52,782 bases of DNA from Gammaproteobacteria bacterium (GCA_024742995.1 JANSXK010000012.1:1-52782); one strand, 5' to 3'; counted from the stretch's first letter, positions 29,164 to 38,916 are shown. Translations and numbers: made by a program. The notes: generated by a model from the sequence alone, not told the origin.

Positions 29164-32100
29164 ATGAGACGGACTCTTGTACCATTAATGTGTATGCTCA
29201 CGCCCGCGGCTGCGTTGGCAGATTCTGCTGATTACATGGCAGACTACTACAGTGGGAATTATTACAAAGCTAGCAAAGCCTTGAAAGAATTAGCGAAACA
29301 TCACGATAAGCAAGCCCTGTTTTATTTAGGTAAAATGTACATTAATGGTTATAGCGTCGCGAAAAAACAACAAGATGGCTTGAAGTTAATCCAGGAGTCT
29401 GGTCGTTTGGGGTATGAGCCTGCACAAATCTACATGGCTAAATATTTTCTCAATGTTAAAAACGGTGTGCCCCAAGCATTAGATTGGTATAAGCGCGCTG
29501 CAGAGCAAGGTAATGTGGGTGCGCAGGTATTTTGTGGACTGGCATTTTTAAATGGTTATGGCACGCGAAGATCTGCAGAACAAGCTAGATATTGGTTTGA
29601 AAAAGCTGCGCAAGCGAATAGTGATACGGCACAATATGAATTGGCGCTTTTAGAAATTAAAAGCGGTGATCACCTCAAAACTGAAGAAGGCATCAAATGG
29701 CTAGAAAAATCAGCAGCCAGTGGGAATGCCAAAGCGCGTTATAAACTGGGTAAAATCTATTACGAAGGTGAGTTGATTCAGAAAGACAATGCTCAAGCGA
29801 TGCATTGGCTAGAGTTGGCGGCTGCTGATACCAGTTCTGCAGTGAATAAACAGGATATTGACAGAGCAAAACTGGCGTTAGGTCTATTATATCTGACCTC
29901 GAATGCTTCCATGACAGATATCAATAAAGCGGTTGCTTGGCTTACGGAAGCCGGGAATGCGGGTGATGCAGAAGCACAGTATCATTTGGGTCAATTATAC
30001 GAAGGGGCCATGGGTGTGCGTGCTGATTCGGCAGCAGCTAAAAATTGGTTTACCAAATCAGCCGAGCAAAATTACGTTAAAGCACAACACGCACTGGCGG
30101 AGTTATATTTGAAAGAGGCTGATACATCTGACAGTTACAAGCAAGCAATCCATTGGTTGAAGAAAGCAAGTGATAATGGGGATGTGTTGTCTAGAGAGCA
30201 ATTAAAATCTTTAGCAAGCGATCAACAAAAAACCTACCAGAATGTGGCTGAAACAGAAATGGTCACTCCAAAACTGGTGAGCATCTCTAGATCCGATATT
30301 TTTAGCACGACGTACAGATTAGAAAATCCTAAAGAGCAATCGATCAAACAATTATTTGCCTGGGGTGGTGTTAGTCCGCAAAGAGCAGCCAAACCAAATA
30401 TCTATGTTTATCATTTGGCGACAGAAGAAAAAGATGCCAGTAAATTACACATAGGCTTCAATGTGATTTTGAAAGAAGCGGTGCATGGCTCTGCAAAAGC
30501 GCAATTTAAGGTGGCGCAAATGTATGCACAAGGCTATGGTGTGAAGCGTAATAGCAAAATTGCTGCTGAGTGGTATTTGAGTGCTGCGAAGCAAGACTTT
30601 GGCAAAGCCAAATATAATTTGGCGTTGTTGTACTTGCATGGCAAAGGCGTTAAGAAAAGCACGAAAGAAGCCTTGTACTGGTTGAATGCAGCGGCTACCT
30701 CGCATGACGGGTACGCAGAATATTTGTTGGCTACTTTTTATGATTATGGTTTGGAAACATTGTCAAAAGACAGGGGCAAGGCGGAGCAGCTCTATGCTAT
30801 GGCAGCTGATCAAGATATTGCCGATGCGCAGTTTAATTTGGCACAACTCTACACGGAAGATGCGGCGACAATGACGGATGCCAAAGCAAAAGCTGATTTG
30901 CGCTCCAGAGTGATCAGACTTTATCAAAAAGCAGTGCTACAAGGCCATTTGGGCGCGCAAGAAATGCTGGCGAGTTATTATCTACAAAATACCCAAAATC
31001 ATGAGGTGTTAACCAGAGCGTATCGCATTGCGAATGAGGCTGCTGCGCGTGGTAGTACGCAAGCGAGTCTTTTGGTTGCGATTATGCTTGATCGAGGGAT
31101 AGGGGTGAAGGCCAATCCATCTAATGCGATTGCATGGTATGAAAAAGCAGCGGAAGGTAAATCAGCAATCGCGGAGTACATTTTAGGCACTTACGCGTAC
31201 CAAGGTAGTGGTATCTCAAAAGATACCAAAGGTGGGATTCGTTTGTTAGAAGCTTCTGCGTTGCAAGGTTATCCGTTGGCACAATACAATTACGCAGTGT
31301 TACTGCAATCTAAGAATGCCAAAGCTTCTGGTGTATCAGCCATTTCTTTGATTGAAAAATCAGCGGCGCAAGCGAATGTGAAAGCTAAATTATTTTTAGC
31401 TGACTATTATATTGGCCATGATAGATCGAGTGACAAAATTGCGGAAGCTGCTGCATTGTATGAAAAAGCAGCTGAGAGTGGGGATGTTTCTGCACAGATT
31501 AAAATCGGTTATTTGTATGAAACCGGGATTGGGGTTGCCAAATCAGCGGCAAAAGCCAAAGCTTGGTACGAAAAAGCGGTTGCGCAATCGAGTCCATTGG
31601 CTATGTATTGCTTAGGTAATATGTATCAATTGGGGCTGGGTGTGCCAAGAAACATTAAAATGGCTATCCAATTGTATAGTAAGGCTGCGGATTTAGGTAA
31701 TATTTCGGCGATGGCGTCTTTGGCTTTTATTTATGAGTTAGACGATGAGGTGGCAAATGATTTACCGAAATCTGAAGCACTTTATTTGGCAGCAGCAAAA
31801 CAAGGTTCGGCTACGGCAGCATACAATTTAGGTTTGATGTACCAATACGGTAAGGGCGTGAAGGAAAATCAAGCTTCTGCTTTCAATTGGCATTTGGTTG
31901 CTGCGAAAGGTGGATTGGCAGATGCGCAATATACCGTGGCTTCTATGTATCATGATGGTGTTGGCGTGCAAAAAGCTACCGATCAAGCTGTTTATTGGTT
32001 TGAAAAAGCAGCACTGAATGGTAATGCGTACGCTCAATATCAAATGGGGCTCTTTGAAGAGGCCGGTGTTGGTATGCCAATTAACAATGCGCAAGCTTTT

Positions 32101-33015
32101 AAATATTATAAGATGGCGGTGGACAATTCTTGCGCAACAGCAGCAGGTCAAGTGCGTGCCGAAATTGCTTTGGCGCGTTTATATGACGCTGGCTTGGGCG
32201 TTGCAATGAATAAAGAGCGCGCTGCGTATTATTATCAACAAGCTGCAAATGCAGGTAATTTGTATGCGCGATACAGATTGGCGGCCAAATATGAACGAGG
32301 GGAAGGCATCCCTCAGAATTTTGCTAGGGCATTGGAGCTGTATCAAGAAGTTGCGGAGAGAGGCAATGCAACGGTGCAATATAAACTGGGTACGTACTAC
32401 CTAGAAGGCAAACTGGTCAATAAAAACTCTAAGCTGGCATTATATTGGTTGTCGAAAGCTGCTGCTGCGAATAACGAAAAAGCTGAATATACTTTGGCGC
32501 AATTGTATCTTGACGGCAAGGAAGTACCGAAGAGTGACCAAAAGGCAGCTCAGCTTTTAGAAAAATCTGCACTCCAAGGCAATGTGATGGCTCAGTATAC
32601 ATTGGCTGAAATGTACTCTAAAGGACGGGGTGTCCCGATCGATTATAGCAAATCTGCGCACTGGCATACGAAAGCCGCAATTGCGGGTCATGAAAAAGCC
32701 CAGTCTAAATTAGCTTTGATGTATGATACAGGCATTGGGGTTAACCATAATCCTCAAGAAGCTTTCAAATGGTATTTGAAATCAGCCGAAAGAGGGGATG
32801 CAGATTCACAATATCATCTTGGTTTGATGTATTTTAATGGAACAGGCACATCACTGGATTACTCGAAGGCGTTTTATTGGTTAGCTTCAGCCTTGAAACA
32901 TGGTAATTTATTAGCTAAAAATCAATTAGCAGTGATGTATAAGAATGGCTATGGTGTCGAAAAGGATTTGAACAAAGCTTATGATCTTTTTGTCAATCAA
33001 GCCCCCAATACTTAA
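29164..33015 (+). CDS. giant Sel1-repeat (EnhC-like) periplasmic protein
   Basis: A 1283-residue protein with a short signal peptide (MRRTLVPLMCMLTPAAALA-). Almost the whole length is tandem Sel1-like repeats of about 36 residues, roughly thirty units. The pattern is A..WY.KAA..G...AQY.LG.MY..G.GV, for example FEKAALNGNAYAQYQMGLF. A non-repeat stretch interrupts them at about 355-435. Size and design resemble Legionella EnhC (1200 residues), which acts in the periplasm, binds the lytic transglycosylase Slt and aids growth in macrophages. AAGGA lies 6 bases before the ATG. It heads an operon: the AAA+ gene begins 15 bases after its stop. Orthology to EnhC, rather than shared repeats only, is not proven. 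Confidence 0.85.
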   Translation: MRRTLVPLMCMLTPAAALADSADYMADYYSGNYYKASKALKELAKHHDKQALFYLGKMYINGYSVAKKQQDGLKLIQESGRLGYEPAQIYMAKYFLNVKNGVPQALDWYKRAAEQGNVGAQVFCGLAFLNGYGTRRSAEQARYWFEKAAQANSDTAQYELALLEIKSGDHLKTEEGIKWLEKSAASGNAKARYKLGKIYYEGELIQKDNAQAMHWLELAAADTSSAVNKQDIDRAKLALGLLYLTSNASMTDINKAVAWLTEAGNAGDAEAQYHLGQLYEGAMGVRADSAAAKNWFTKSAEQNYVKAQHALAELYLKEADTSDSYKQAIHWLKKASDNGDVLSREQLKSLASDQQKTYQNVAETEMVTPKLVSISRSDIFSTTYRLENPKEQSIKQLFAWGGVSPQRAAKPNIYVYHLATEEKDASKLHIGFNVILKEAVHGSAKAQFKVAQMYAQGYGVKRNSKIAAEWYLSAAKQDFGKAKYNLALLYLHGKGVKKSTKEALYWLNAAATSHDGYAEYLLATFYDYGLETLSKDRGKAEQLYAMAADQDIADAQFNLAQLYTEDAATMTDAKAKADLRSRVIRLYQKAVLQGHLGAQEMLASYYLQNTQNHEVLTRAYRIANEAAARGSTQASLLVAIMLDRGIGVKANPSNAIAWYEKAAEGKSAIAEYILGTYAYQGSGISKDTKGGIRLLEASALQGYPLAQYNYAVLLQSKNAKASGVSAISLIEKSAAQANVKAKLFLADYYIGHDRSSDKIAEAAALYEKAAESGDVSAQIKIGYLYETGIGVAKSAAKAKAWYEKAVAQSSPLAMYCLGNMYQLGLGVPRNIKMAIQLYSKAADLGNISAMASLAFIYELDDEVANDLPKSEALYLAAAKQGSATAAYNLGLMYQYGKGVKENQASAFNWHLVAAKGGLADAQYTVASMYHDGVGVQKATDQAVYWFEKAALNGNAYAQYQMGLFEEAGVGMPINNAQAFKYYKMAVDNSCATAAGQVRAEIALARLYDAGLGVAMNKERAAYYYQQAANAGNLYARYRLAAKYERGEGIPQNFARALELYQEVAERGNATVQYKLGTYYLEGKLVNKNSKLALYWLSKAAAANNEKAEYTLAQLYLDGKEVPKSDQKAAQLLEKSALQGNVMAQYTLAEMYSKGRGVPIDYSKSAHWHTKAAIAGHEKAQSKLALMYDTGIGVNHNPQEAFKWYLKSAERGDADSQYHLGLMYFNGTGTSLDYSKAFYWLASALKHGNLLAKNQLAVMYKNGYGVEKDLNKAYDLFVNQAPNT

Positions 33016-33030
33016 CGTTTGGAGTATTTG

Positions 33031-33936
33031 ATGTATCAAAAGTTTTTTAATTTGACTGAGTTTCCATTCAATCAATATCCGAACATTGATTATTACTATA
33101 ATCTTGAGAATCATCAAAAGTCTCTTGATGTTCTGATGGTTGGCTTACAAGTTAATGATGGCATTGTGAAGATCACTGGTGAGCCAGGTACTGGTAAGAG
33201 CATGCTTTGTCGATTATTCATCGATAAAATTGCTGATCAGGATTATCCAGTTTACGTGATGAATCCTTATTTCACCTATGAGGAATTGCTAGAGCTGATT
33301 GCTACAAACCTAGGATTGACATGTCCTGCCGGTGCGAAGCCCGCGAAGCTACTGAAGTTGATTCATGATAAATCATACGCTTTGCGACAGAAAAACAAAA
33401 AATTAGTATTATTGTTTGATGAATCGCAATGTTTGAGTAAAGAAAATCTTGAAATCATACAGATTTTAAGTAACCTAGAATGTGTGGGTGAAAAATTGTG
33501 TCAAATTGTTTTAATCGGTGGTTTGGACTTGGATGAAAAACTACGTGCTTCTGGACATCTTTTGCAGCGTGTTTCTTTTTCTTATACGTTGTTGCCGCTC
33601 AAGCAAAAAGATTTGGATGATTATATTTTTCATCGCATTGCCAAGGCTACGAAACCTGGCAAGTCGCATGGGATCACGCTTTCTCCACAGGCTAGTTTGC
33701 TGTTATATAAAAAGACAAAAGGGATTCCTCGGCTGATTAATATTGTGTGTCACAAAGCGTTAATGTTGGCATATAGTCGTTCTGAGCATCATTTGAGTAA
33801 AGAATTGATTGCTAAAGCAATTCTTGATACTGAATATACTTCGGATTCTGGCTTTTTGAAAAACTGTATACAATCTTTTGTACGTTGGATGAAACAGGTC
33901 ATAGTACATCCAAAGGATACTGCACCCGTAGAGTAA
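33031..33936 (+). CDS. MshM/GspA(ExeA)-type AAA+ ATPase
   Basis: A 301-residue AAA+ ATPase of the ExeA/MshM group, which works with a bitopic membrane partner in type II secretion or MSHA pilus assembly. It begins MYQKFFNLTEFPFNQYPN, the family's short N-terminal motif. Walker A is GEPGTGKS (50-57), Walker B LVLLFDESQ (125-133), and the sensor/lid region GIPRLINIVCHKALMLAY follows. There is no membrane helix or C-terminal peptidoglycan-binding domain, so it is closer to MshM than to full ExeA. GGAG sits 6 bases before ATG 33031; a TTG at 33019 overlaps that site. It lies in the operon with the Sel1 protein and an MshN-like gene. Confidence 0.85.
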   Translation: MYQKFFNLTEFPFNQYPNIDYYYNLENHQKSLDVLMVGLQVNDGIVKITGEPGTGKSMLCRLFIDKIADQDYPVYVMNPYFTYEELLELIATNLGLTCPAGAKPAKLLKLIHDKSYALRQKNKKLVLLFDESQCLSKENLEIIQILSNLECVGEKLCQIVLIGGLDLDEKLRASGHLLQRVSFSYTLLPLKQKDLDDYIFHRIAKATKPGKSHGITLSPQASLLLYKKTKGIPRLINIVCHKALMLAYSRSEHHLSKELIAKAILDTEYTSDSGFLKNCIQSFVRWMKQVIVHPKDTAPVE

Positions 33937-33962
33937 TATGTGTTGACATAAGGAACGTGACC

Positions 33963-34427
33963 ATGAGTGTAATCAATGAAACTTTAGATAATCTAAAAGA
34001 AAACAAAAAAGGTAAGGTTGGGGCGCTGAATCCATCTTCTAGTGCTCATCGTGGGACACGGGCAGCGAAAGCACCTTTTTCTCTAAAATCATTTATTGTT
34101 CCGGTGAGTTTCGCTATTTTGGTAGGAGTGGTTTACTTTGTTTCGCAGATGCATTCTTCTTCATTATTTTCCAAAAACAAAGAGGATAAAAGCACCGCTG
34201 CTTGGTTGAGCCAAACTGCAAAAGCAACGACGCCCACGAAAGCATCACCTCAACATAAAACAGCAAGGATCTATAATCCTCAAGCACAAAGCCAGTATTA
34301 CATTGCAATGAATTTATTGAATGAAGGTAAGGAAACACTGGCGTTGGAAAGTTTAAAAGAAATTATTGAGCAGTACCCAGATTTTACGCCTGCGAAGAAT
34401 GTGTATAGCATGTTGACCGCGCATTAG
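33963..34427 (+). CDS. MshN/GspB-like bitopic protein with TPR-type C-terminus
   Basis: A 154-residue protein starting MSVINETLDNLKENKK, close to the N-terminal motif of MshN/GspB proteins (MSxINxxLxxL). One membrane helix follows (about 43-61), then a linker, then a C-terminal tetratricopeptide-like hairpin (QYYIAMNLLNEGKETLALES, residues about 109-150). The topology predicted is cytoplasmic N-terminus, periplasmic C-terminus. AAGGA lies 8 bases before the ATG, and the preceding ATPase stops 26 bases upstream. ATPase plus bitopic partner is the same pairing as MshM-MshN and ExeA-ExeB. It is shorter than typical MshN, with only one or two repeats left. Confidence 0.7.
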   Translation: MSVINETLDNLKENKKGKVGALNPSSSAHRGTRAAKAPFSLKSFIVPVSFAILVGVVYFVSQMHSSSLFSKNKEDKSTAAWLSQTAKATTPTKASPQHKTARIYNPQAQSQYYIAMNLLNEGKETLALESLKEIIEQYPDFTPAKNVYSMLTAH

Positions 34428-34438
34428 CACTTAAACCA

Positions 34439-35470
34439 ATGCAGATAATTATGAGACGATTTTTCATGCCACAATTTGTACGAGGTATATTGGTTTTGAT
34501 GCTGGGTATGATGTCCGGGCAAGCGTTCTGTAGTGATGTGACTGCAGTAGCGTTTCACCCCTCGCGTGCATATGCCTATTTAGGAAGGATATCTGCAACT
34601 CAAATTCAATACTGCTTAGTACAGCCCTCACCTATTGATGGGTTATACGCTTGTGTTACGACAGGTCCAACCTCTTTTTTGATGCCCATCAGTTTGGCGA
34701 TGCATCCCAAAGGCAAGTATCTGTATGTGGTTGACACGACTTATCAATCGGTGTCCAGATGTGCGATACGAGAAGGTACGGGCCAATTAATCGATTGTAT
34801 TGATGCGAAGTTCACGCTAAAAGGGCCAACGGGTGTTGCTGTCACAGCTCAATCTCAAGCGTATATCACCCATGCTTCTGGTGTGTCTGTTTGTGCGTTA
34901 GATGGCAATGGTTTTGTCATGAAATGCCGCTCAAGTGGTTTGCGCGTGCAAAACTTATCTGCGCCAACAGTGGCTGAGGATGGTGCTAATGCTTATTTTT
35001 TATCTGCGGAAGGGGATAGCATTTGGTCTTGTGCTCGGGACAAATTGTCAGGAGCCTTGAATCATTGTAGATCAAGAAAATGGCACACACTTTCTGAGCC
35101 TTCGCATGGATTAGCACGTAATATTTATACGACCACGAAGAATTTGAATCATGAGATCTTTACCAGCTCATTTAGGATCAGTGAGTCTGGTTTGCTATCT
35201 TTTATCAATCTGTATCCTGATGGTTCGACGTTTCGTTGCATCATTTCTCAAAATACTGCTGACTTTAGTGCGTGTTTTAGCGGCGGTAATCAGCAAGGCT
35301 ATGCACCACCATTGAGCATGATCTGGGATAAGAAGAATAATACACATCTATATTTATTGAGTTCGGGGCAGATACAATTAATGTGTTCAATGGATACGGA
35401 CGGCACAGTGTCGGAGTGTACTCGTACTGATCCAGAGAAGGTGAACCCTTGGGCTGAAATCACCTCTTAA
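34439..35470 (+). CDS. secreted beta-propeller protein (lactonase/NHL-like)
   Basis: A 343-residue protein with a signal peptide ending near QAFCSD (residue 31). About seven repeated blades follow with a strand motif plus paired cysteines, e.g. VSRCAIREGTGQLIDC and WSCARDKLSGALNHC. This pattern (AYVxN...VxxCxI...G.L..C) is typical of beta-propeller families abundant in Legionella and Coxiella. No catalytic residues can be assigned. It begins 11 bases after the MshN-like gene and closes the operon; csp converges from the other side. The ATGs at 34439, 34451 and 34466 are all possible starts, none with a strong Shine-Dalgarno site. Confidence 0.7.
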   Translation: MQIIMRRFFMPQFVRGILVLMLGMMSGQAFCSDVTAVAFHPSRAYAYLGRISATQIQYCLVQPSPIDGLYACVTTGPTSFLMPISLAMHPKGKYLYVVDTTYQSVSRCAIREGTGQLIDCIDAKFTLKGPTGVAVTAQSQAYITHASGVSVCALDGNGFVMKCRSSGLRVQNLSAPTVAEDGANAYFLSAEGDSIWSCARDKLSGALNHCRSRKWHTLSEPSHGLARNIYTTTKNLNHEIFTSSFRISESGLLSFINLYPDGSTFRCIISQNTADFSACFSGGNQQGYAPPLSMIWDKKNNTHLYLLSSGQIQLMCSMDTDGTVSECTRTDPEKVNPWAEITS

Positions 35471-35495
35471 AGAGCAGTTGATTGAAATTTACTAT

Positions 35496-35756
35496 TTATG
35501 CAGAAGCGTTTTCTTCTGCGCTTTCAGCCTCAACATTAGCTTCGCCTTCAGTTACAGCGGCGGCGACATTAATGGCATGTAAACCACGATCACCACGCTG
35601 CAAATCAAATGTGACAGTCTGACCAGCAACTAGTGTTTTGTATCCAGTGCCGCCGATTGCTGAGAAGTGCACAAAAATATCTTCACCGGTGCCTTCTAGC
35701 ATAATAAATCCCCAACCCTTGGTATTATTAAACCATTTGACTTCACCTTTTGCCAT
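35496..35756 (-). CDS. cold-shock domain protein
   Basis: An 86-residue protein with a single cold-shock OB fold (about residues 2-66) that binds single-stranded RNA/DNA. RNP1 is KGWGFI and RNP2 DIFVHFS. Beyond the usual 67-70 residues it carries an acidic Ala/Glu tail ([17 protein letters not shown]). AAGGAG lies 6 bases before the ATG at 35756, which fixes the start; the frame is open eight codons further. It is convergent with the propeller gene and downstream of mscS, with its own apparent promoter. Confidence 0.93.
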   Translation of the reverse strand: MAKGEVKWFNNTKGWGFIMLEGTGEDIFVHFSAIGGTGYKTLVAGQTVTFDLQRGDRGLHAINVAAAVTEGEANVEAESAEENASA

Positions 35757-35796
35757 GACATGCTCCTTTTTGATCGCCAATAAGCTTCCTACTTAC

Positions 35797-35826
35797 AACA
35801 TACCTGAAGATCAGTTTCGTGCTCAA
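35797..35826 (-). promoter_or_regulatory. probable csp promoter
   Basis: On the minus strand TTGAGC (35826-35821), an 18-base spacer and TATGTT (35802-35797) lie about 40 bases upstream of the csp start. No long cold-shock leader fits in this short gap. Confidence 0.4.
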
Positions 35827-35860
35827 TACTTTTTTGGAAATTCCGGCAATTAAGCGGTAT

Positions 35861-38149
35861 TTATGTTTTAATATCAGACATTCTGACGTTAATATCGCGT
35901 GTAGGATAGGGAATTGAAACATTATGCTCCTTAAACAACTGCTCAATTTTGAAATTGATGTCAGAGCGGACGCGGGTTTTCTTATTCCCATCTTTAATCA
36001 CGAACCATACTCGAAATATTTTTGCAGAATCGCCAAAATCTTGAAATAAGACACGAGGTTTAGAGCGTTCGGAGGTGAGGACGTCTTCATGCTCTTCTGC
36101 AGCTTGTAACAGGAGTTTTTGAACCAATTGTGTATCACTGTCATAAGCGACCCCGATTTCACAATGAATGGAGAGGTAGCGGTCGCTGAACATGAAGTTG
36201 GTCACCGGGTGCGTGAGCAAATTGGAGTTCGGAATGATCACGTCTTGACGGGTTAATGTGGTGATTTGTGTAGAGCGGACGCGAATTTTTTTTACGATGC
36301 CTTCTACGCCATCCAGGCTGATGCGATCGCCTGGTTTAATGGGTTTTTCAATAAGCAAAATAATCCCAGAAACAAAATTACTTACAATACCTTGTAAGCC
36401 GAGCCCAATTCCTACTGATAACGCCCCTGCGACAATAGCGACGCCTGTAAAATCAATGCCGGATACGTATAAAGCCGTGACTAAAGAAAAAGCGAAGCCA
36501 GTGTATGTGAGGATGGAAGCGACCGCAACTTGGGTTTCTTCTTCATTTTCAAACTGGGCGTTTTTACTTAATTTGGTAGAAATCGCTCTGAAGCATAAAT
36601 TGAGCACGCAGAATATGAGAATCCCCATGACAATCCGGCTGGGGTAAAACATGGCATTTGCAAAATGGATGCCATTGATGAGGTGGCTGTAAGCACTATC
36701 TAAATAGTAATGGCCATAACCCCAATTGTGTCCGATACAATAGAGTGCTGTAAGCAATACAATGCTTTGAAGCGCTATTTTTAAAATAACAAATTCAACC
36801 AAGGTTTGTTTCGTTTTGTTTCCGAATACATTAGTGATTTTTGACTGTGTTTTACTGGTGGTTGTACACAGTGTGTATCCTTTCTGAATGGTATATTCTA
36901 GTAAGATCATCACAAACAAAATGACAAAAGTAAGGATGCCAGCATAGGCCAAATGACTGGCTAATTGTTGATAGCCCAGCATATCTAGAATCATGCATCC
37001 AATAAATAAAATATTGGAGGCGTACTGTAGCCATCGTCGATGGTTACGAATAAATCCCATATGGTGATGGGTGCGGTAAAAATAATGCAAAAATCCCATG
37101 GCGGTAAGGATCACAACGAGGAGAAAAGTTACTTGGCTTAATTGCCACATAAGGTTACTGACATTAAATGTTTGTATCAGTGCTCTTCCAATCAAATTGG
37201 CCGCATAAAGTCCAAGCCCAGTCATCAGCAAATTTTTGAAGAAGTGACCATTTAGTGAATACCACTGAAAGGTGGAGAACGTTATATTAAATTTAAATAG
37301 GGTGACCACGCCGGCCAATGCCCAGAGATAATAACAGGTAATTTCAAATAAATGTGGCGTGAGAATGGTGGTTGTATTGGTTTGAATAGGCTCGCTTAAA
37401 TTGAAAAACAGGGCGTATCCTGTTGACAAAAAGCACAAAAAAACCAATAAGCCTTCTTTGATACCAATTTCATGAACACGTAAAATACGGCACAATGATT
37501 TTTTTGTTTTAATTTTAACAATAATGGCTGTGGCGATGAGCAAACTAAGTAGAAACATACTTAGTTCCAGGAATGGTATTGTTTTATAGACAGGCAAATG
37601 AAAGGAGGGGGCGGAGAGCATGGGTTTATTGGTGTTTTTCTGGGCTTGGGCTATCAAAGACCATATGGGCATGCCTCGTGTTAAGGCTTGTTTCTGACGA
37701 GTTTTGGCGACCACGACTTGATACGCATCAAGTGCTTCTTGTGCCCGAATATTAAATAATCTACATTGAGCCAATTGGTCACCAATTTTCTTTTGTTCTT
37801 TGTGTAGATACTCTAAATCAGCACCACCTTTACTATGTTCTTTGGCATGTGTCACATCGTCAATAGGCACGTCCAATGAACTTAATTTTTTTTCGGAAAA
37901 TGTGATGCAATCGTTGGCTTTGTCCATAAATTGAGTGAGCACCGTGATGGCGGCATCCAAGCGCTCTAAACTGATGTTTTTTGCAGATAATTGCTGGTTT
38001 AATGCATTCACCTGTTTGTTGGCCAGGTTGAGATCAAATTTGGGTTTATTTTGATCGACAGGGTGGGTCACTTTTGGAGCGGCATGTAGCGGTAATACTA
38101 GGAATGCCAGGAGGAATATACCTATTTTTTTGGTGATGAAAGTCAGCAT
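35861..38149 (-). CDS. MscS-family mechanosensitive channel, large type
   Basis: A 762-residue channel of the MscK/YbdG-like large MscS group, which opens under membrane tension to release solutes. It has a signal peptide (MLTFITKKIGIFLLAFLVLPLHA-) and a periplasmic helical region (about 25-160). Around ten membrane helices follow, then the MscS core: pore helix GALSVGIGLGLQGIVSNFVSG, then EKPIKPGDRISLDGVEG. The cytoplasmic beta and C-terminal domains (IIPNSNLLTHPVTNFMFSD) complete it. ATG 38149 has GGAG 9 bases upstream; the open frame continues 13 codons further. It is followed on the same strand by csp. Confidence 0.9.
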   Translation of the reverse strand: MLTFITKKIGIFLLAFLVLPLHAAPKVTHPVDQNKPKFDLNLANKQVNALNQQLSAKNISLERLDAAITVLTQFMDKANDCITFSEKKLSSLDVPIDDVTHAKEHSKGGADLEYLHKEQKKIGDQLAQCRLFNIRAQEALDAYQVVVAKTRQKQALTRGMPIWSLIAQAQKNTNKPMLSAPSFHLPVYKTIPFLELSMFLLSLLIATAIIVKIKTKKSLCRILRVHEIGIKEGLLVFLCFLSTGYALFFNLSEPIQTNTTTILTPHLFEITCYYLWALAGVVTLFKFNITFSTFQWYSLNGHFFKNLLMTGLGLYAANLIGRALIQTFNVSNLMWQLSQVTFLLVVILTAMGFLHYFYRTHHHMGFIRNHRRWLQYASNILFIGCMILDMLGYQQLASHLAYAGILTFVILFVMILLEYTIQKGYTLCTTTSKTQSKITNVFGNKTKQTLVEFVILKIALQSIVLLTALYCIGHNWGYGHYYLDSAYSHLINGIHFANAMFYPSRIVMGILIFCVLNLCFRAISTKLSKNAQFENEEETQVAVASILTYTGFAFSLVTALYVSGIDFTGVAIVAGALSVGIGLGLQGIVSNFVSGIILLIEKPIKPGDRISLDGVEGIVKKIRVRSTQITTLTRQDVIIPNSNLLTHPVTNFMFSDRYLSIHCEIGVAYDSDTQLVQKLLLQAAEEHEDVLTSERSKPRVLFQDFGDSAKIFRVWFVIKDGNKKTRVRSDINFKIEQLFKEHNVSIPYPTRDINVRMSDIKT

Positions 38150-38240
38150 GCGGTGTTCTCCATTTACTAAGTGGCACGCCAACATCATAGCATAGGTCAG
38201 AGAAAATTCAGAAATAGTCAGGACTTACGCGTTGTAAAAT

Positions 38241-38253
38241 GCCGGGACGTAGG
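38241..38253 (+). repeat. possible degenerate copy of the dispersed repeat
   Basis: GCCGGGACGTAGG shares the eleven bases CGGGACGTAGG with the repeat at 52643-52677 (read on its minus strand). The rest of the element is not recognisable, so this may be a decayed remnant or chance. Confidence 0.25.
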
Positions 38254-38305
38254 AAATCACTTTATCGGAATACAGATACAACCTCACCCTCGCATTTTGG
38301 GGGAT

Positions 38306-38321
38306 CTTGAGTATACTTAAG
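38306..38321 (+). promoter_or_regulatory. palindrome with embedded -10 upstream of algH
   Basis: CTTGAGTATACTTAAG is a 16-base inverted repeat with one mismatched pair. It contains TATACT (38312-38317), a likely -10 element for algH 33 bases downstream. It could be an operator site; no known regulator is assigned. Confidence 0.35.
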
Positions 38322-38349
38322 AAGAGCTTCCTACGCGGATAACAGTTTT

Positions 38350-38916
38350 ATGTCTACGCATTTGTCTTTGGCGAATCATTTTTTAGTTGCAATGCCTGGT
38401 TTGAATGACGTTGTTTTTTCACAAGCAGTGATTTATATTTGTGAACACCATGAGCGTGGTACGGTGGGTATGATTATCAATCGACCTACCGGACATCCGG
38501 CAAGCATCGTTTTTGAGCAACTAGGAATCGGGATGCTCGATCATGAGACCCAACAATTGCCTTTGTTGTTTGGCGGACCTATTCAATCCGAGCGCGGTTT
38601 TGTTATCCATCGACCCACTGGAAATTGGCAATCAAGCTTGTCATTAATGGCGGATGAGGTGACTATTACCACTTCAAATGATATCGTTCGTGCTATCGCG
38701 CGTCACGAGGGTCCTAAAGATGCCTTAGTTGTGATGGGATATGTGGGTTGGGAATTTCGAGAAATAGAGCGTGAGATCACTAAGGAAGATGTTTGGATGG
38801 TGTGTCCGTATAAAGCAGAATTGATGTTTGAGGTGCCTTTTGCTGATCGCTGGAAAGCTGCGGCAATGACATTAGGGGTGGATATGGACAACCTGACAGG
38901 TAGTGGGCATGCCTGA
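38350..38916 (+). CDS. algH: YqgE/AlgH family protein
   Basis: A 188-residue UPF0301 (YqgE/AlgH) protein. It starts LANHFLVAMPGLNDVVFSQAVIY and has the conserved GMIINRPTGH and LPLLFGGPIQSERGFVIH segments. Its biochemical role is unsettled; in Pseudomonas AlgH was linked to alginate regulation. The last 8 bases overlap ruvX, and yqgE-yqgF (ruvX)-pyrB is a conserved gammaproteobacterial order. Nothing unusual in length. Confidence 0.95.
   Translation: MSTHLSLANHFLVAMPGLNDVVFSQAVIYICEHHERGTVGMIINRPTGHPASIVFEQLGIGMLDHETQQLPLLFGGPIQSERGFVIHRPTGNWQSSLSLMADEVTITTSNDIVRAIARHEGPKDALVVMGYVGWEFREIEREITKEDVWMVCPYKAELMFEVPFADRWKAAAMTLGVDMDNLTGSGHA

Noticed and set aside
29164..33015. DNA-level repeat array (CRISPR or minisatellite) suggested by the periodic sequence
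   Set aside because: The periodicity is at protein level in Sel1 units; the DNA of the units is divergent and lies in one open frame.
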